Shown: positions 10,143 through 24,286 of the stretch, piece after piece
How the letters are laid out: the number at the start of each line of letters is the position of its first letter
Numbering within the stretch: the first letter of the stretch is position 1
Notes under the pieces: model-generated
Seen by the model: the letters and a program-made list of their open reading frames with translations, nothing else
What the model was told of the DNA's origin: nothing
Databases searched by the model: none
Made by a program: the position numbers and the translations under genes
DNA from: Rotaria sordida
Lineage: Eukaryota; Rotifera; Eurotatoria; Philodinida; Philodinidae
Reading direction: 5' to 3'
Length of the DNA: 64,000 nt
Assembly (NCBI GenBank): GCA_905250125.1
Contig: CAJNOL010000737.1
Location: 1-64,000 of the forward strand

Positions 10143-12783
10143 TATGAGATAGTCTAAGTGAGATCGTCATGTGTACAAATTTGCAAGTGGGGATTCAAAA
10201 CCTTTGTTTGCGAAAACTGTAAGCAATTTATAGAAATAGTTCGGTAAGAAGACAAGTTCTTGAGTAAAAATGAAAAAGCGTCGAAATCTTTCAAGAGTTA
10301 TGCTATTTTTGTGATTTTCTACATATGGGAGCACTATGCTGGCAAAGGTAGCGAATCGCTATGAAATGTTTTTTCGTAAGCGATACAAGATTGGTTTGCC
10401 ATTTACTTTCTGTAGAAGGTCAGTAGTTCTCAAGCATGAAGCATTAGATGTGAGCTTTGAAGACAACTGATTGACAGAAAATACTTCACTTCAATTTTAT
10501 AATATTATTGACTAGTAAGTTTTGTTCTCAACAATTTCTGTACAAGCTAAACAGTATATATCGGATATTCGAACTTAGAAGTCAAAAGTATTCCAATGTT
10601 ATTATTGGGTCAACTTCAACTAATTTATCAATTTTGATTCGACTTTGGAGCTGATCTCTGGCTATTAACTACTGAGGAACTATTGAAATCCGATATGTTC
10701 TCCACGTTATGACTTATCCTAGTGGGTTTCTAATACATACATTATAAATCATCACGCATCATTTTTACGAAATCTACATGCTCAATAATCAATTACTTTT
10801 TCTATGTAAACTATAATTTCTCAGTTTTCTAAGCCGCATTAAGAAGTAGAGGAAAACTATTGTGAATATGCGAAATGATAAAAGTGATCTCGAAGGATCA
10901 ATATGTATGATATTTTTCTTTCTGAAATATAATTTTTCGACGATAGTTCTGTAAGTCGTGTCAAAGATTGTATCAATTAAAACGAAGTCATTTTGAAACC
11001 TTCTTGCTACTAAACTCAGTATAATAACTCATTAATAACTACAGAAATTTTGGTTGAAGTGAAAAGTTTGTATTAGAACAGTAATTATTATTAAAAAAAA
11101 TAACGGTTTCCGAAAAAATGTCAAGCTGTAACTTAAATTCCATAGTCAAAAATTTATAATTCGAGAAAATATCACATAATTACCATTCTATCGAAAGAAT
11201 TCTAGCTTCGAAAGTTTCTCTCTGATAAGTATCTCGCCTTCTGTCTATGATTCTAAACTAGTAAGCACAATTATCTGAATAGTTTTTCGACTAAACTACT
11301 AAGTCATATGTCAAAATAAATAGAACTAAATTTAGACATTGCGTATAAATTTAAACTCAAAGGTAATATAGATAGTTTTATGTAAAAAACAGAAGTCGTT
11401 TCAGATGTGCACAAGAGAAATAATTCTTTTCTTTTCGAAGAGAAGAGAGTTAGAATATGGGTGTATCGACAGAGAAAAATGACGAGTTAGGAGAAAAGAC
11501 CTTAGCGATACATCGAACAACGCAAAGTTACAACAAATGTAATTAGATCACGTGGCACATTGGTTGATAGTTACTCTGATAATATTTTAAACATCGAATG
11601 CGAAATGATGAAAGTGATATAAGGATTGGAAATTAAATAAAGGAAACTGACAGTGATTAATTAAAATTAAAAACTAATTTAACTGACTTTGAGCGGACAT
11701 CTTATCAAGAGTATTATGAATATGTGCACACTTTAAAAAGTTTAAAATCACTATCTAAAGAAAAAAGAATAGATGTTTTAAAATAAAGCAAACGAAAGAA
11801 CTAGTTCACAGAAATGAAAAAATGAACAACTGAATTAAGAAAAGTGATACAAAGCAATAGTAAGAGAATTAACGAAGAAGACATTATATCTCAAAGAAAT
11901 CTAGCTGGAAATTAGGATCGCAAGAAAAATGTTGAAAATACGACTCAAAACAAATTGTTTACGTAATAAAGACAACTATTACTATTTGCAGCTTTTTTCA
12001 CCTGGTAGATGGATAGCTCAAGAGGTAAAGTCTTTTTCATGACTCACTTTCTCAAGTAGTGAACAAGCACTTTCCCAAGCAGACTTTAAAAAGTATGCGA
12101 TGAGCGCTCGAAAGTCTGAAATATATATTTTTTGTTCGGTCTGTTCCGATTTCGAGTCCCTCGGCGGCCATCGGATTCCAACCACTCGAAAACTGTGTCG
12201 TATTGAACATTCATTTTCGACTCTTCAAGCAATTTTAGATCCCTCGATACTCATTGAAGTTTCGAGTACTCGAGAAAAGCAACACACCGGAAGCATAACA
12301 TTGAATGTTCCAATAGAAGTAAGTCTAGCAGAATAACAGTTTCAAGTGGTGAGATTAATTTTTATTTCATAAAACTTCTTCAAAAATTAATTTACAAATG
12401 TCTCTTTCATTCAACTACCTTAATAGAGTGATTTATGTTCGACATATATTTTCCTAGAGTTCATAATTTTCTAAAAAATATTTCACATTAGCTGATGAAA
12501 AATAACCAATAAGACTGGAATTCATAAGCGTTTTTGACGAAAAACACAGTCATAATAAATTTTGCGTTTTGAATTTTTGAAATTTTTTTTTAATATTTAT
12601 ATTATACTTTATCACACAAATTAATTATTTATCAAATGCCATATTTATCAAATAAACTCCTTATTGGCACCTGAGACTCCAAAAAACGTTTTTCTGTAAT
12701 TAGAAACATGCGAAAGGTGTTTTTATTCAATTAAAAATGTTTTTTTGATTTTCAAAAACTGTTAGCAAATGTTAAAATAACAT

Positions 12784-12838
12784 GGGTGTGGGTGTGGGTG
12801 TAAGAGTAAGTAAAGGAGAAGCACCCACATCCACATCC
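12784..12838. repeat. Interstitial telomere-like repeats, G-rich then C-rich
   Basis: Three exact copies of GGGTGT (12784-12801) read as the TGTGGG unit. About 20 bp later comes a C-rich degenerate complement (CACCCACATCCACATCC). The two could pair as a hairpin. TGTGGG is, as I recall, the telomere repeat reported for the bdelloid Adineta vaga. A similar but more degenerate G-rich/C-rich pair lies at about 8206-8300. Confidence 0.5.
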
Positions 12839-13500
12839 AACACTTTATTTACACCAGCAGGTACAAGAATATTTAATACATATTCTCCATGTTTTACTCG
12901 AATTTCTTTTTGTGTACTCGAAAAGTGCGTACACTCTAGAATCGGTCAGTGTGTCCGTCCGACTGTTTACACGATAACTTTTGAAGGGAGAGTCCGATCG
13001 CGATGAAATTTTCTACATAGTTTCGTCTCATCAATATCTCGGTCGAATTCGAAGATGAGAATGATTCGTCGAGCCATTGGTGACTTATCGCAAAAAGAGT
13101 CATAGTTTCCTATGCTTTTCTATGTGAACATTTACCTATTCTGGTTTTCGTAAAAAACTTTTCCTCTTATAATCAAACAAAACCCCAACTATTACATACC
13201 ATTCAATAGAGAACTTCACGAGCTACAAAATACTATATAAAACATTAAGAAACAAGAAGGCTAATTCATCTATTGCAAAGATACTTAAACAGAAATCGGT
13301 TCTGTTTTTGTCTATGCTCCAATTGATCGAAAAGTAAAGCTCCATCTTCCGATCACAGAGATGATACTTCGAGGTTTGCTAGGGCGGGGAACTCGAATCT
13401 GAGCTCCACTTGCCTCGAAACCCTATTGGTTGGGCAGTAACCAATATAAATCAAGTTTTAATAGAAAGGGCTCGCAGAGGCCGCGCGAGGGTACGAAGAT

Positions 13501-13650
13501 TGGGGGGGGGAGGTGTATAGGTACTTTTTGCAACAAAACCTCATAAAAATATGATAGAAAGTCCAAAAAATTCATTTCTATCATTGAAAAAAGTTGAAAA
13601 TTTCCCATTATTGGGGATGTCCCCCCCCCCCCCCCACGCCCCCCGGTTCG
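13501..13650. repeat. Paired poly-G and poly-C runs
   Basis: A run of ten G near 13502 is followed about 110 bp later by a run of about sixteen C (from 13621) and a further CCCCCC, ending in a GC-rich patch (GGTTCGGCGGCTCCTGGAAG). A small hairpin with ATGATAGAAA arms lies between them. The composition stands out sharply from the AT-rich surroundings. No gene is evident. Confidence 0.5.
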
Positions 13651-15489
13651 GCGGCTCCTGGAAGCTCGCTAGAATAATTCTGATGTTTATGCGTGCTAGG
13701 ATGACTCATCAGTCCAGTTCACTTTTTGAAGTACACATAACATTCGGATTTAAATTCGATGTTTCCACATTTATTTCTAAATAAAAGCAAGTTCACTATA
13801 TGTACTTGAATATGTGTAACAGCACAATATCTTATTATTTTTTCAAGTAAATTTTGTATCAATAGTAAATTTTTTAGAAGTCTCATGATAAAACACGAGA
13901 GATTAATAATCAAAATATTTTATTTGAAATTCATGATTCTCAAGAGAGATACTAAAGAATTTGTCCTTGAGCATTCTATTTCGATTGCATAACTAATGAA
14001 CTGTTCAATGCATTGATTATTTTGGTAAGTATCAGCAATAAAATATTTTTTTCTTGTTATCAAAATATTTCTTTATTTTACACTAGAATAATAAAGAATC
14101 AGAAATATTTGAATATTGTTATTAATATTTGAGATTAGATAATGATAAAGCTATTATTTCATCTGATCTGCATTCTATAATCAGTTTCCCATTTCTCAAA
14201 GGATGCGATAAAATAAAAAACAGAAATACAAAATTTAGTTCATGAATATAATTTATATAATATTATTCATTATTTCTCAAGTAAACAATCATGCAATAAA
14301 ACCATGAATACGCTGCAATACACAGAAAAATTAAATGCATCAGATAGTGCAATGAGTAAACAAACATGTAAGCAGACAGTATCTAGCGCAGTACTAATTA
14401 GAATCTCATCTATAAAGATAGTAACATGAAAGATCTACTTGACACTAAATCATCTGAGTGACATATTTTCTTTTGATAAAAAAAAGATGCGTTAAAAAGG
14501 AAATTATTTCCTGTATTGACGTGTTTAATGATTTATGTAAGTACATACTCATACAACTATGAGTTTTATAAAAGTTCTTATGATTGTTAATTTATTTACT
14601 TTCGTATAAATGAATAATACAACAAATATATCCTTTATTGTCTTACTTCATCAAGAAGGTGAGCTATTACTGTTATTAATACAATAACTTATTTTTAGTA
14701 TTATATCACTTATGAAGGTAGATCTCTAATTGATCCATGTTTTTTTTAGTAATTTTTTTTTTCATGTATTCGAGATATAATTCTAAAAAACTTCTACAAG
14801 AATCGGTGTTGACGAAGTTCTCTTCGAAGATTACAGTCACTTTACTAATTTGTCAAGCTGTGACAAAACATTTATAGAAAAAAATTGAACAGCAGAATTT
14901 CAATCTGAAATTTTACTCCTATAATCTATAGTACTTGTAGTTATTTGTTCACTCTTAAAGTTCCAGTCGAAAGAAATGTTTCGTTCTGATAATGTTGAAT
15001 TTTTAAGAAATGAAATTACTCTCATCTCACTTCTCAATAATATCGACAAGATGTAATTGAAAATGAAGTGAATCAGCAACGGATCTTCTCTCATTAATAA
15101 TGAACATTCTCGTGTAATAATAATATCTATGAAGCTAGAGATCTGATTGAAACTTTCGTATTTTTCATCATAAATAAAGAAAAAGAATTGAATTTTCATT
15201 AATTGTTTTCATATTATAATTGCATTCTTTTTCTAGATGATGTTTAAGTTTAAAGCAAAATTTCTTTTTTCTTCTAAATATTCAAAGAGAATAAAACTAT
15301 ATTTTCATATAGAAAAAGAAAATCATGCACACACATAAAAATGAGATTATTCATATCACAGTTGCTTTTGATATGTCGACGTTTGTTTTCTCTTGTACAT
15401 AAAAATGTCAATTCTTATAGACTAAGTGCCAATTGCATAAACTAGAATTCAATAAAAACCTTTTATGATAAAACATATGATAAATTCTG

Positions 15490-16323
15490 TTAACGAACTT
15501 CATCGATTGAAAATGAACAAACATTTCTTGGTGAATCATTTGTTGATTTTTGTTGCATTAAATCTACAATAAGATTTTGATTATTTTCTCTCTTGTGTCT
15601 TTTTTGTTTTTGTTCAAACATACCATTGAGTAAAGTTAATCGAGCACATAATTGAACATAATGTTCAAATGAGATTTTTCCCGATGAATTATCATCTGCA
15701 CGTGTTGAATATCGTTTTACAATTGTTTCAAGTGTTGATGGTGATAAATTAAATCCTATTAAATATAAATTAAAGAAAAGAAAAATAATCAATAAGAAAT
15801 CAAATTTATTCTATTTACGTAAAGAATTAAGTATATTAACAAGAGCATATGGTTCAATAATACCATTTCGATCAAGATCATGACGACGAAAAAAATTTCT
15901 CCATGTATAAAGAAGATTTATTACAGAAACAAATTCTGGTAAATTTAATGTACTTTTCGACTAAAATAAATTATAAAAAATTAAAATTTATTAATTCAAA
16001 AAAAGAATCTTACATGAACAACAGCTGCTATTAATAATTTGCAATGATCAATAGTGAATTTTGAATGTCGATCAAATGAACGAGATAATTCCGTATCATT
16101 AAGTAAAATAAGTAAATCATTTTCATCAATTTCATTCTTTTTTGTTTTTTAAAACAAAATAAAAATCAATTTTTAAAGATTATTATATAACTTACTTTCG
16201 TACGACTTTCAAAGATTTGTTGAAGAAAACTATTTGTCGATGATTGATCATTTGCATTCTGAGTAAAAACATCAACTAGTTAGAATTCAAATGACAGTTA
16301 CATACTTGTCTTTGAACCGGCAT
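15490..16323 (-). CDS. Divergent penta-EF-hand-like calcium-binding protein
   Basis: Five exons (16306-16323, 16196-16258, 16014-16136, 15819-15960, 15490-15755) join in frame to 203 aa, with consensus GT-AG introns of 47-63 bp. The middle has a tryptophan-containing helix (LLYTWRNFFRRHDLDRNGII) leading into an EF-hand loop D-L-D-R-N-G-I-I. It is followed by a helix ending in ILNSLRFNLS, a second weaker loop around RADDNSSGKISFEHY, and LCARLTLLNGMF. This order matches the penta-EF-hand fold of sorcin, peflin and calpain small subunits, which dimerise and bind membranes on calcium. The 12th loop position, normally Glu, is Ala, so calcium binding may be weak. It is divergently oriented from the TMEM184 gene, with about 550 bp between the two starts. 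Confidence 0.75.
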
Positions 16324-16869
16324 GGTCTTAGTTGTTGTTTTTTTTCTTCTTGAAAATATTTCTGACAGTAACTGTGTTAATCAACATATGAATTTGATTA
16401 CCATGGTGATCATAGGTTTAATAATGGTGAAGACATTTTCAAAAAAAAACAATATTATACACAAAAACAATATTTAATTTCTATTATTTTTGTTTTTGGA
16501 GGTAAATAGCTATTTTTATGTTTTTGCAATGAGCATCATGATGGAGGCAATAAAAACAAAATGGTAGAACCAACAAAATTAAGTATAATAAATCAACGAA
16601 AGAGAAGAAGAAAAGAAAAAAAAATTTTGTTATTTCATTAGTGATTAACAAAGAAACGAATGATTTGTTATTGTTTGCTTATTTATTGATTTTTTAATTG
16701 ATTTTATCAGACTGTCGCTTCTTGTGTTACTATGTACATAGAAAAAAAAACCATTATACATTCGAAACTTATTCAATTGCAACATTAGTTTGAACAATGA
16801 TTCATTTAGATACGAATTTTCGTTATTTTAGATAAACAATAAAAGTAACTCGAGTTCACTTTATCGATA

Positions 16870-18857
<1,988 letters not shown>

Positions 18858-19248
18858 GAATTCCTTATTTCTCTTAGAAATTCTAGTCCTCGATATTGAT
18901 GATTTGCTCTGTATCTTTATGTTATATCGAACACATCCTTAAATACTGACGCAAATCAAAATAAAATGCAAAGCTTTCTCTTGATTTAATTTATTTTCTG
19001 TTCTATCTTATCTATTTCGATAATAATCATAATTTTTTTTGTTTGTTTGTTTGTTGTGACTCGACTTTTCTTATTATTGTTGTATACAGTTGTATAAAAA
19101 TTCAAAATCAAAAACAAAAGCCAAATCATTCATTGCATTTATTATTAGAGTAAATCAGTTTTATGTAAAAGTATTATTTGATGTATATTTTGAAATAAAA
19201 TACTGATTTATTCTTTGCAAATGTATTCAAATATTTCTATTTCAGATC

Positions 19249-19905
19249 ATGATTTTTATTGTGTATAGTATATTGTTTATTGTTGGAAATTTTATTGGTA
19301 ATGTTCAATTAGAAGACGGTAGTTTATGTGCTGGTAAAAATGTAACCAGTCAACCTGTTATTGATTATTGTAATTCTCAAGATGGTTACCTAATTTTTCG
19401 ATGTTGTCGTTCAAGTGATAATGAATCATTCATAGCTGTTGATTTAATGGACTCTAATTTAACTGCAACTCCTGATTTTGCACACTTTGAAAATTTTAAT
19501 TTAAGCGTTGTTGATCTTCGTTCAAATCCTCAACTTGTACCTTCACCAGATGATTTTCTCACATTGAAATATCTTGATTATCTTATTTTACCTGAACAAT
19601 TTGATTGTCCAGGTGGACATGATGTATGGGAAGTAATTGATAAAACAACTGATCCAGTAGGAAATCGTTGTTTACATCAAAAAGATTTTTGTTCAAATTC
19701 AACAGATATGTGTGATGAAAACGGTTCATATTGTAGTGCAAATGGACCTCATCATTTTTTATGTTTATGTAAACATGGTTATCATGGTTATAAATGTTTA
19801 CGAAGTGGAAAATTTCCGACAGCTGCATTTTTTGCTTCGACTTTAGTTGCAACTTTTATTACAAGTGCTATTCTTTATTGGACACAAAGAAGACATGTTA
19901 AATAA
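19249..19905 (+). CDS. ATRAID: ATRAID homologue (all-trans retinoic acid-induced differentiation factor)
   Basis: A single-exon gene of 218 aa. Residues 1-18 form a signal peptide (MIFIVYSILFIVGNF...). A cysteine-bearing ectodomain follows, with leucine-rich-repeat-like text (VVDLRSNPQLVPSPDDFLTL, then LDYLILPEQFDCPGG). An EGF-like module (CDENGSYCSANGPHHFLCLC...HGYHGYKCL) precedes a single transmembrane helix near residues 190-210, and the protein ends in the short basic tail RRHVK. This order, the LILP-x-x-(F/V)-x-CPGG block and the G-(F/Y)-HGYKC motif match the animal ATRAID family as I know it (human protein about 229 aa). ATRAID is a type I membrane protein of endosome/lysosome and nuclear envelope. 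The gene starts about 390 bp after TMEM184 on the same strand. Lack of introns is unusual for this window but fits a short protein. Confidence 0.88.
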   Translation: MIFIVYSILFIVGNFIGNVQLEDGSLCAGKNVTSQPVIDYCNSQDGYLIFRCCRSSDNESFIAVDLMDSNLTATPDFAHFENFNLSVVDLRSNPQLVPSPDDFLTLKYLDYLILPEQFDCPGGHDVWEVIDKTTDPVGNRCLHQKDFCSNSTDMCDENGSYCSANGPHHFLCLCKHGYHGYKCLRSGKFPTAAFFASTLVATFITSAILYWTQRRHVK

Positions 19906-20745
19906 TAGATTCTAACAAAATTTATGTGATAAGTTTTTTTTTCTTTTATTTGTGAATTAAGTGCAATCAGAAATTTTTTTATTTGTCTTTCTTTCATATT
20001 GAATTTAAAGTAGATTTTTTTTAATTATTTTGCATATTTTAACTAGTATAAGAATAATGCAATGATTGTAATTTTCGCCAAATTTTTACTTGTCTTTTTT
20101 TTTGAAGAATTCTAATTAAAAATAAAGTCTTTGTTTTTTATTTTAAAGAAAAATGAAAATGAAAATGATTTTAAATTATACATATATTCGAAATAGATTC
20201 TGTTACGCAGAATAGTCCCAATAGTTAATCTTTAATTCACATTGGTTTCTCGTTTTTCTTATCGAAGTGTTTGCATATAAAAATATTTTCAATTGTTTTT
20301 AGTTTCATTAAGGTTTTATTTCATGTATCAGTATTACATGAATAATCAAAATTTGAAATAGAAAAGCTGTATATGATCTGTTTAGACTACTGAAGTACAT
20401 GTTGATGTCGACTATTCGAAAATTTGAACTAAATTCATTATATCAATTTCATTTGATGCATAGTACACACTCGTGATAAGAGATACTTTTAACCAAAAAA
20501 TATGCGCTTATGAATCACATTTATTACGCACTTTGCTCGATAAATATTTGTCACATCCATATGTAGGCACATCTACATTGAAACCAATTAATACTTTGAC
20601 CTTTATTTTTCGTTTTGTTTTTCTCTTTTTATTTACAATTTTTTTTTTGTATAAGTTTTACAAAAAACATAAATATATTACAGATTAAATAAGAAAAATA
20701 ATATTATAATTGAATATTTCTACATCGAATATTGTTTATACGAAT

Positions 20746-22003
20746 ATGGCTGAATCAACAACTTCAACTAGTAGTATTCCTTCGGTAATGAAAGCTGCTC
20801 AACAAAGTAATTGTGGAGAAATACGTAATGTTCTAACACTTCGTGACGATGTACCAGTACCTCGAAAATTATCAGCTAAACAAATTCTTGTTCGAGTTCA
20901 TGCTGCTTCAATTAATCCAGTTGATTGGAAATTATTAAATGGAAATTTATCTCTTGTAATTCATCCTTCATTTCCTCATATACCAGGTGCGGATGTTGCT
21001 GGTGTTGTTGTCGATATTGGTTCAGGAGTAAAACGTTTTCAAATCGGTGATAAAGTCTATGGAAATCTTGGAGTTTATGCTGGTGGTTATGCTGAATATG
21101 CTTGTGGAAATGAATCAATGTTTGCATTAAAACCAAAGAATTTAACAATGGAAGAAGCAGCTGCTGTACCATTAGCATGTGAAACAAGTTATCAAGCATT
21201 ATTTAATAAAATTTCACCTCCTGTTGGAGCAGGAAGTAAAATTTTCATTTGTGGTGGTAGTACAGCAACAGGTTTTTTTGCTATTCAATTAGCAAAAGCT
21301 GTTGGTGCTCAAGTTGCAACAACATGTTCACAAAGAAATTTTCAGCTTTTAAAAAAACTTGGTTTGCTTAAATTCATTTAGTTGTCAATCATTGTTGAAT
21401 ATTTTTGTTTTTTATAGGTTATACAATAACAGAAAATAAAGACGAAATAAATAATGATCAACAACAACAACTACTTGTTATTGATTATAATGAGAAAGAT
21501 TTTGGACAAGAACTCAAAGGTAAATATTGTTATTAGATTTAATTTTTCATATGTTATTATTTCTTTTTATTTTGTTTTTTTTTTTTGAAGGTCAAAATTA
21601 TGATGTTGTTTATGATTGTGTTGGTGGTGAACAACAATGGATATCAGCACAACAAATATTGAAACAAGGTGGTCAATTTATTACTATTGTTGGTGATGAT
21701 ACAAAATCAGTTGTTTCATTAAAATCGATTGCTACAATTGGTTCAAGTATAATAAATCGTAAATTTTGGTCAGTTTTTAGTTCAACTCATCATGGTTATA
21801 TATTGCATTTTCTCAGTCAAACACCAGAAGATCTTGATGATATACGAACAAATTATATTGAAACAGACAAAGTTAAACCATTAATTGATACTGTCTATGA
21901 TTGGCGAAAGGATGGTGTTGAAGCATTGCATTTACTTTATGAAAAATCAAAGAGTGGTAAAGCACAAGGAAAATTAATTCTTAAAATAGCTGATGAAGAA
22001 TAA
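20746..22003 (+). CDS. Zinc-free medium-chain dehydrogenase/reductase, quinone oxidoreductase-like
   Basis: Three exons (20746-21361, 21418-21519, 21591-22003) join to 376 aa. The start is the ATG at 20746; open sequence upstream of it has only a TTG. The N-terminal GroES-like domain has the family landmarks AASINPVDWKLLNG, FPHIPGADVAGVV and GDKVYG. The Rossmann domain carries the nucleotide loop KIFICGGSTATGFFAIQLAK and a DVVYDCVGG strand. Catalytic-zinc ligands of alcohol dehydrogenases are absent, as in NADPH quinone reductases and RTN4IP1-like proteins. The expected reaction is NADPH-dependent reduction of quinones or enones; the real substrate is unknown. A short Ser/Thr-rich N-terminal extension (residues 1-15) precedes the domain. 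Exon 2 encodes a Gln-rich insert (NNDQQQQLLVIDYN). The 3' flank has TAATAAAG at about 22129, a likely poly(A) signal. Confidence 0.87.
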
Positions 22004-23084
22004 ATTCTATTTTTATTCTTTTTTTCTTTTTTTCTTTTTAAATAATTATTTTATCAAATTTTAAATTTGTTCGAATAGATATATTTATATATTTCAGCTT
22101 TTATATATTAGATTTTCTTTCTATGATCTAATAAAGAATTAAGAGTAATCAACAATACTTATTGTTTTATAGAAACAGAATATTTAAACACAGACAGTCA
22201 TTAATTTGATAAAAATGTTCTTTCAATACGAAATAAATATATTGAAGAAGTACCTTGTATCTCAATAATTGCATTAGTTATTTTACTATGTTCTAAGTAT
22301 TTTATAACAAGCAGACAGCAGAGAATGCGTGCTGTCATCTTCAAATATAAGAATTTTATTAGATTAAAACTGCCACGAACACTGTCTATCAATAATATAT
22401 ACTAAAGTAATAACTTCAAAGCCTGTCACACAAAAAAATAGCACGTAGATTAACTGTAATTGAGACACAACTAAATTAGATTGTTGACTAAACAAATAAT
22501 GATCATGAAGATCATGGACAAATTAATAGATTTATTTGCATTTGATACAGATTAACCATCTATATATTTAATCACTTCAATATGATCTTATCATGTTTAT
22601 TATTTTGAATTGTTAGTAGAATGAAAATATTTTGCGATATTTTTTTTTCTAACGATCAATATTATACAAGTAGAGATGATATTTTGTTCTTCTGCATAAT
22701 GTATATTTACCGAACAAAGAGATAAGCTATCTATTAAATTAATGATTAGAATAACAACTCAACTATTTTCATTGACATAAAAAAAAAGAATGAGAAAGAA
22801 CAAACTAAATAAATCTAACTATAGAGAATAAAAAGAAGTGAGTTTTTTTTTTTCTATTTATGATATAACTTGTCAGTAGTTTTTTTTTTTGCATTCTCTA
22901 CTAATCCATCGTAAGTAGCAGAAAAAAAAAAGAAAAAAACAACGTGGCAAAGAAACATACGGAATACTGAAACAAGCATAGTGAAGATTTCTAATACCAA
23001 AAAAAGCTTCAATTAATATAAAAGTAAAGAAGAAAAAAAAGAAAGTGTCTGAGGGCAAAATAGATTACATATCCACAGTTAGAA
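22004..23084. other. Intergenic region between the MDR and PP2C genes
   Basis: About 1.1 kb of AT-rich sequence with homopolymer A and T runs, serving as the 3' flank of the reductase and the 5' flank of the phosphatase. No gene or repeat is evident. Confidence 0.4.
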
Positions 23085-24286
23085 ATGCTACAAGCCGGTA
23101 TTGAAGCTCTTTTTGGTCGAAATCGTGATGGTCATAGAACAAGACGTATATTTCATTTTCGTCGTCGTCATCATAATCATGATTCTAATCATAAAAATGA
23201 ACACGATGAATTAGCTAAATTCTTTTTGGATAAGCCGAATGTAGAAAAAGTATTAATTCATGATTCCACATTTGCTTTTGGTTCAATGCAAGGATGGCGA
23301 TCAACTATGGAAGATCGACATAAACATTTAATACCATTGGATAAACATTCATGGAAATCCTGGTCATATTTTGCCATTTTTGATGGTCATAATGGTAAGA
23401 ATAAAAAAAAATAAAGAAATATTTAATAAGAAAGAAACATAGTATATTCTTTGAAGGTGTTGATACAGCAAAAACTGCATCGGAACAACTTGATATTCAT
23501 TTATTAAATACACTTTATCACATGTCTGATAAGAAACATAAAAGTGAACAATCATCTGATGAATCTCGTGGTTCATCACAACTTGATCTTGATCATATAC
23601 ATGATGCTATTAAACAAACATATTTTGAATTAGATAAATATTTAAGAAAAGTACTTAAAGATGAGAGTGGTTGTGTATGTGTAAGTTTTAAATATTATCA
23701 ATTTTTTTTTTTTGTTCTAAAAAAGAAATATTCAAAATATTTAGATAACATGTCTTATTAGTCCCGAGAAAATATATTTAATTAATATTGGTGATTCTCG
23801 TGCTATTATTATTTCTAATGATGGTCATGTTTTAGCACATACAGAAGGTAAATTTTATTTATTTAGATTTAGGTTATTTTTTTTTTTTTTGTCTATGAAA
23901 TAAAATTAGATCATAAACCCGAGGATCCCGCTGAACAAGAACGTATTCATGAAGCTGGTGGTAAAATATCTAAATCATGTATTGGTGGTGTTTTACGTGT
24001 AGAAAATCAATTAGCTATGACTCGTGTATTAGGAGATTTTGCTATGGATAAACATATTGTTCCACCTATGGCAGATATTGTTGAATATTCAAGAAATTCT
24101 CTAGCATCATTTATTGTTCTTGCATGTGATGGAATTTGGGATGTGATGACAAATGAAGATGTTGCTTTATTCATTATACATCGAGCATCAACATATAAAT
24201 TAGAAGATATTGCATCGCAATTATTAGAAGAATGTTTACGTAGACGAAGTACAGATAATATGAGTGTATATATCGTTAAAGTTTAA
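23085..24286 (+). CDS. PP2C-family (PPM) Ser/Thr protein phosphatase
   Basis: Four exons (23085-23394, 23457-23680, 23745-23847, 23910-24286) join to 337 aa. The metal-binding motifs of PPM phosphatases appear in order: GWRSTMEDRH; FAIFDGHNG (the usual DGHGG with Asn); INIGDSRAII; DHKPEDPAEQERIHEAGG; LAMTRVLGDF; LACDGIWDVM; and RRSTDNMSVYIV. The four aspartates that hold the two Mn/Mg ions are all present, so an active enzyme is expected. The first ~45 residues are basic and His/Arg-rich (HFRRRHHNHDSNHKNEH), a feature not part of the catalytic fold. A Ser-rich insert (SEQSSDESRGSSQ) follows the DGHNG block. All introns are 60-64 bp. The subfamily cannot be fixed from the sequence alone. Confidence 0.92.

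Larger units (their letters stand above)
10143..15489. other. Long intergenic region with telomere-like and GC-run patches
   Basis: No gene is supported in these 5.3 kb. A 78-codon plus frame at 12100-12336 and a 99-codon minus frame at 14900-15199 have no domain features. Notable contents are listed separately: TGTGGG-like repeats at 12784-12838 and G/C homopolymer runs at 13501-13650. A stretch around 12940-13070 (CCGATCGCGATGAAATTTT, followed by TCTCGGTCGAATTCGAAGA) has the look of a dispersed repeat. About 14890-15010 resembles one arm of the foldback family seen near 26.7 kb and 49.8 kb. Confidence 0.4.

Noticed and set aside
12001..12080. tRNA-like string GATAGCTCAAGAGGTAAAG
   Set aside because: Only a D-arm-like word is present; there is no T-arm consensus or paired acceptor stem.
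12100..12336. 78-codon plus-strand frame after a GC-richer stretch
   Set aside because: Composition is slightly protein-like, but there is no recognisable motif, no partner exon and no conserved start context.
20473..20688. 71-codon plus frame just before the MDR gene
   Set aside because: Ends in a low-complexity hydrophobic/basic tail, has no ATG at its start and no continuity with the downstream exon; most likely 5' flank.
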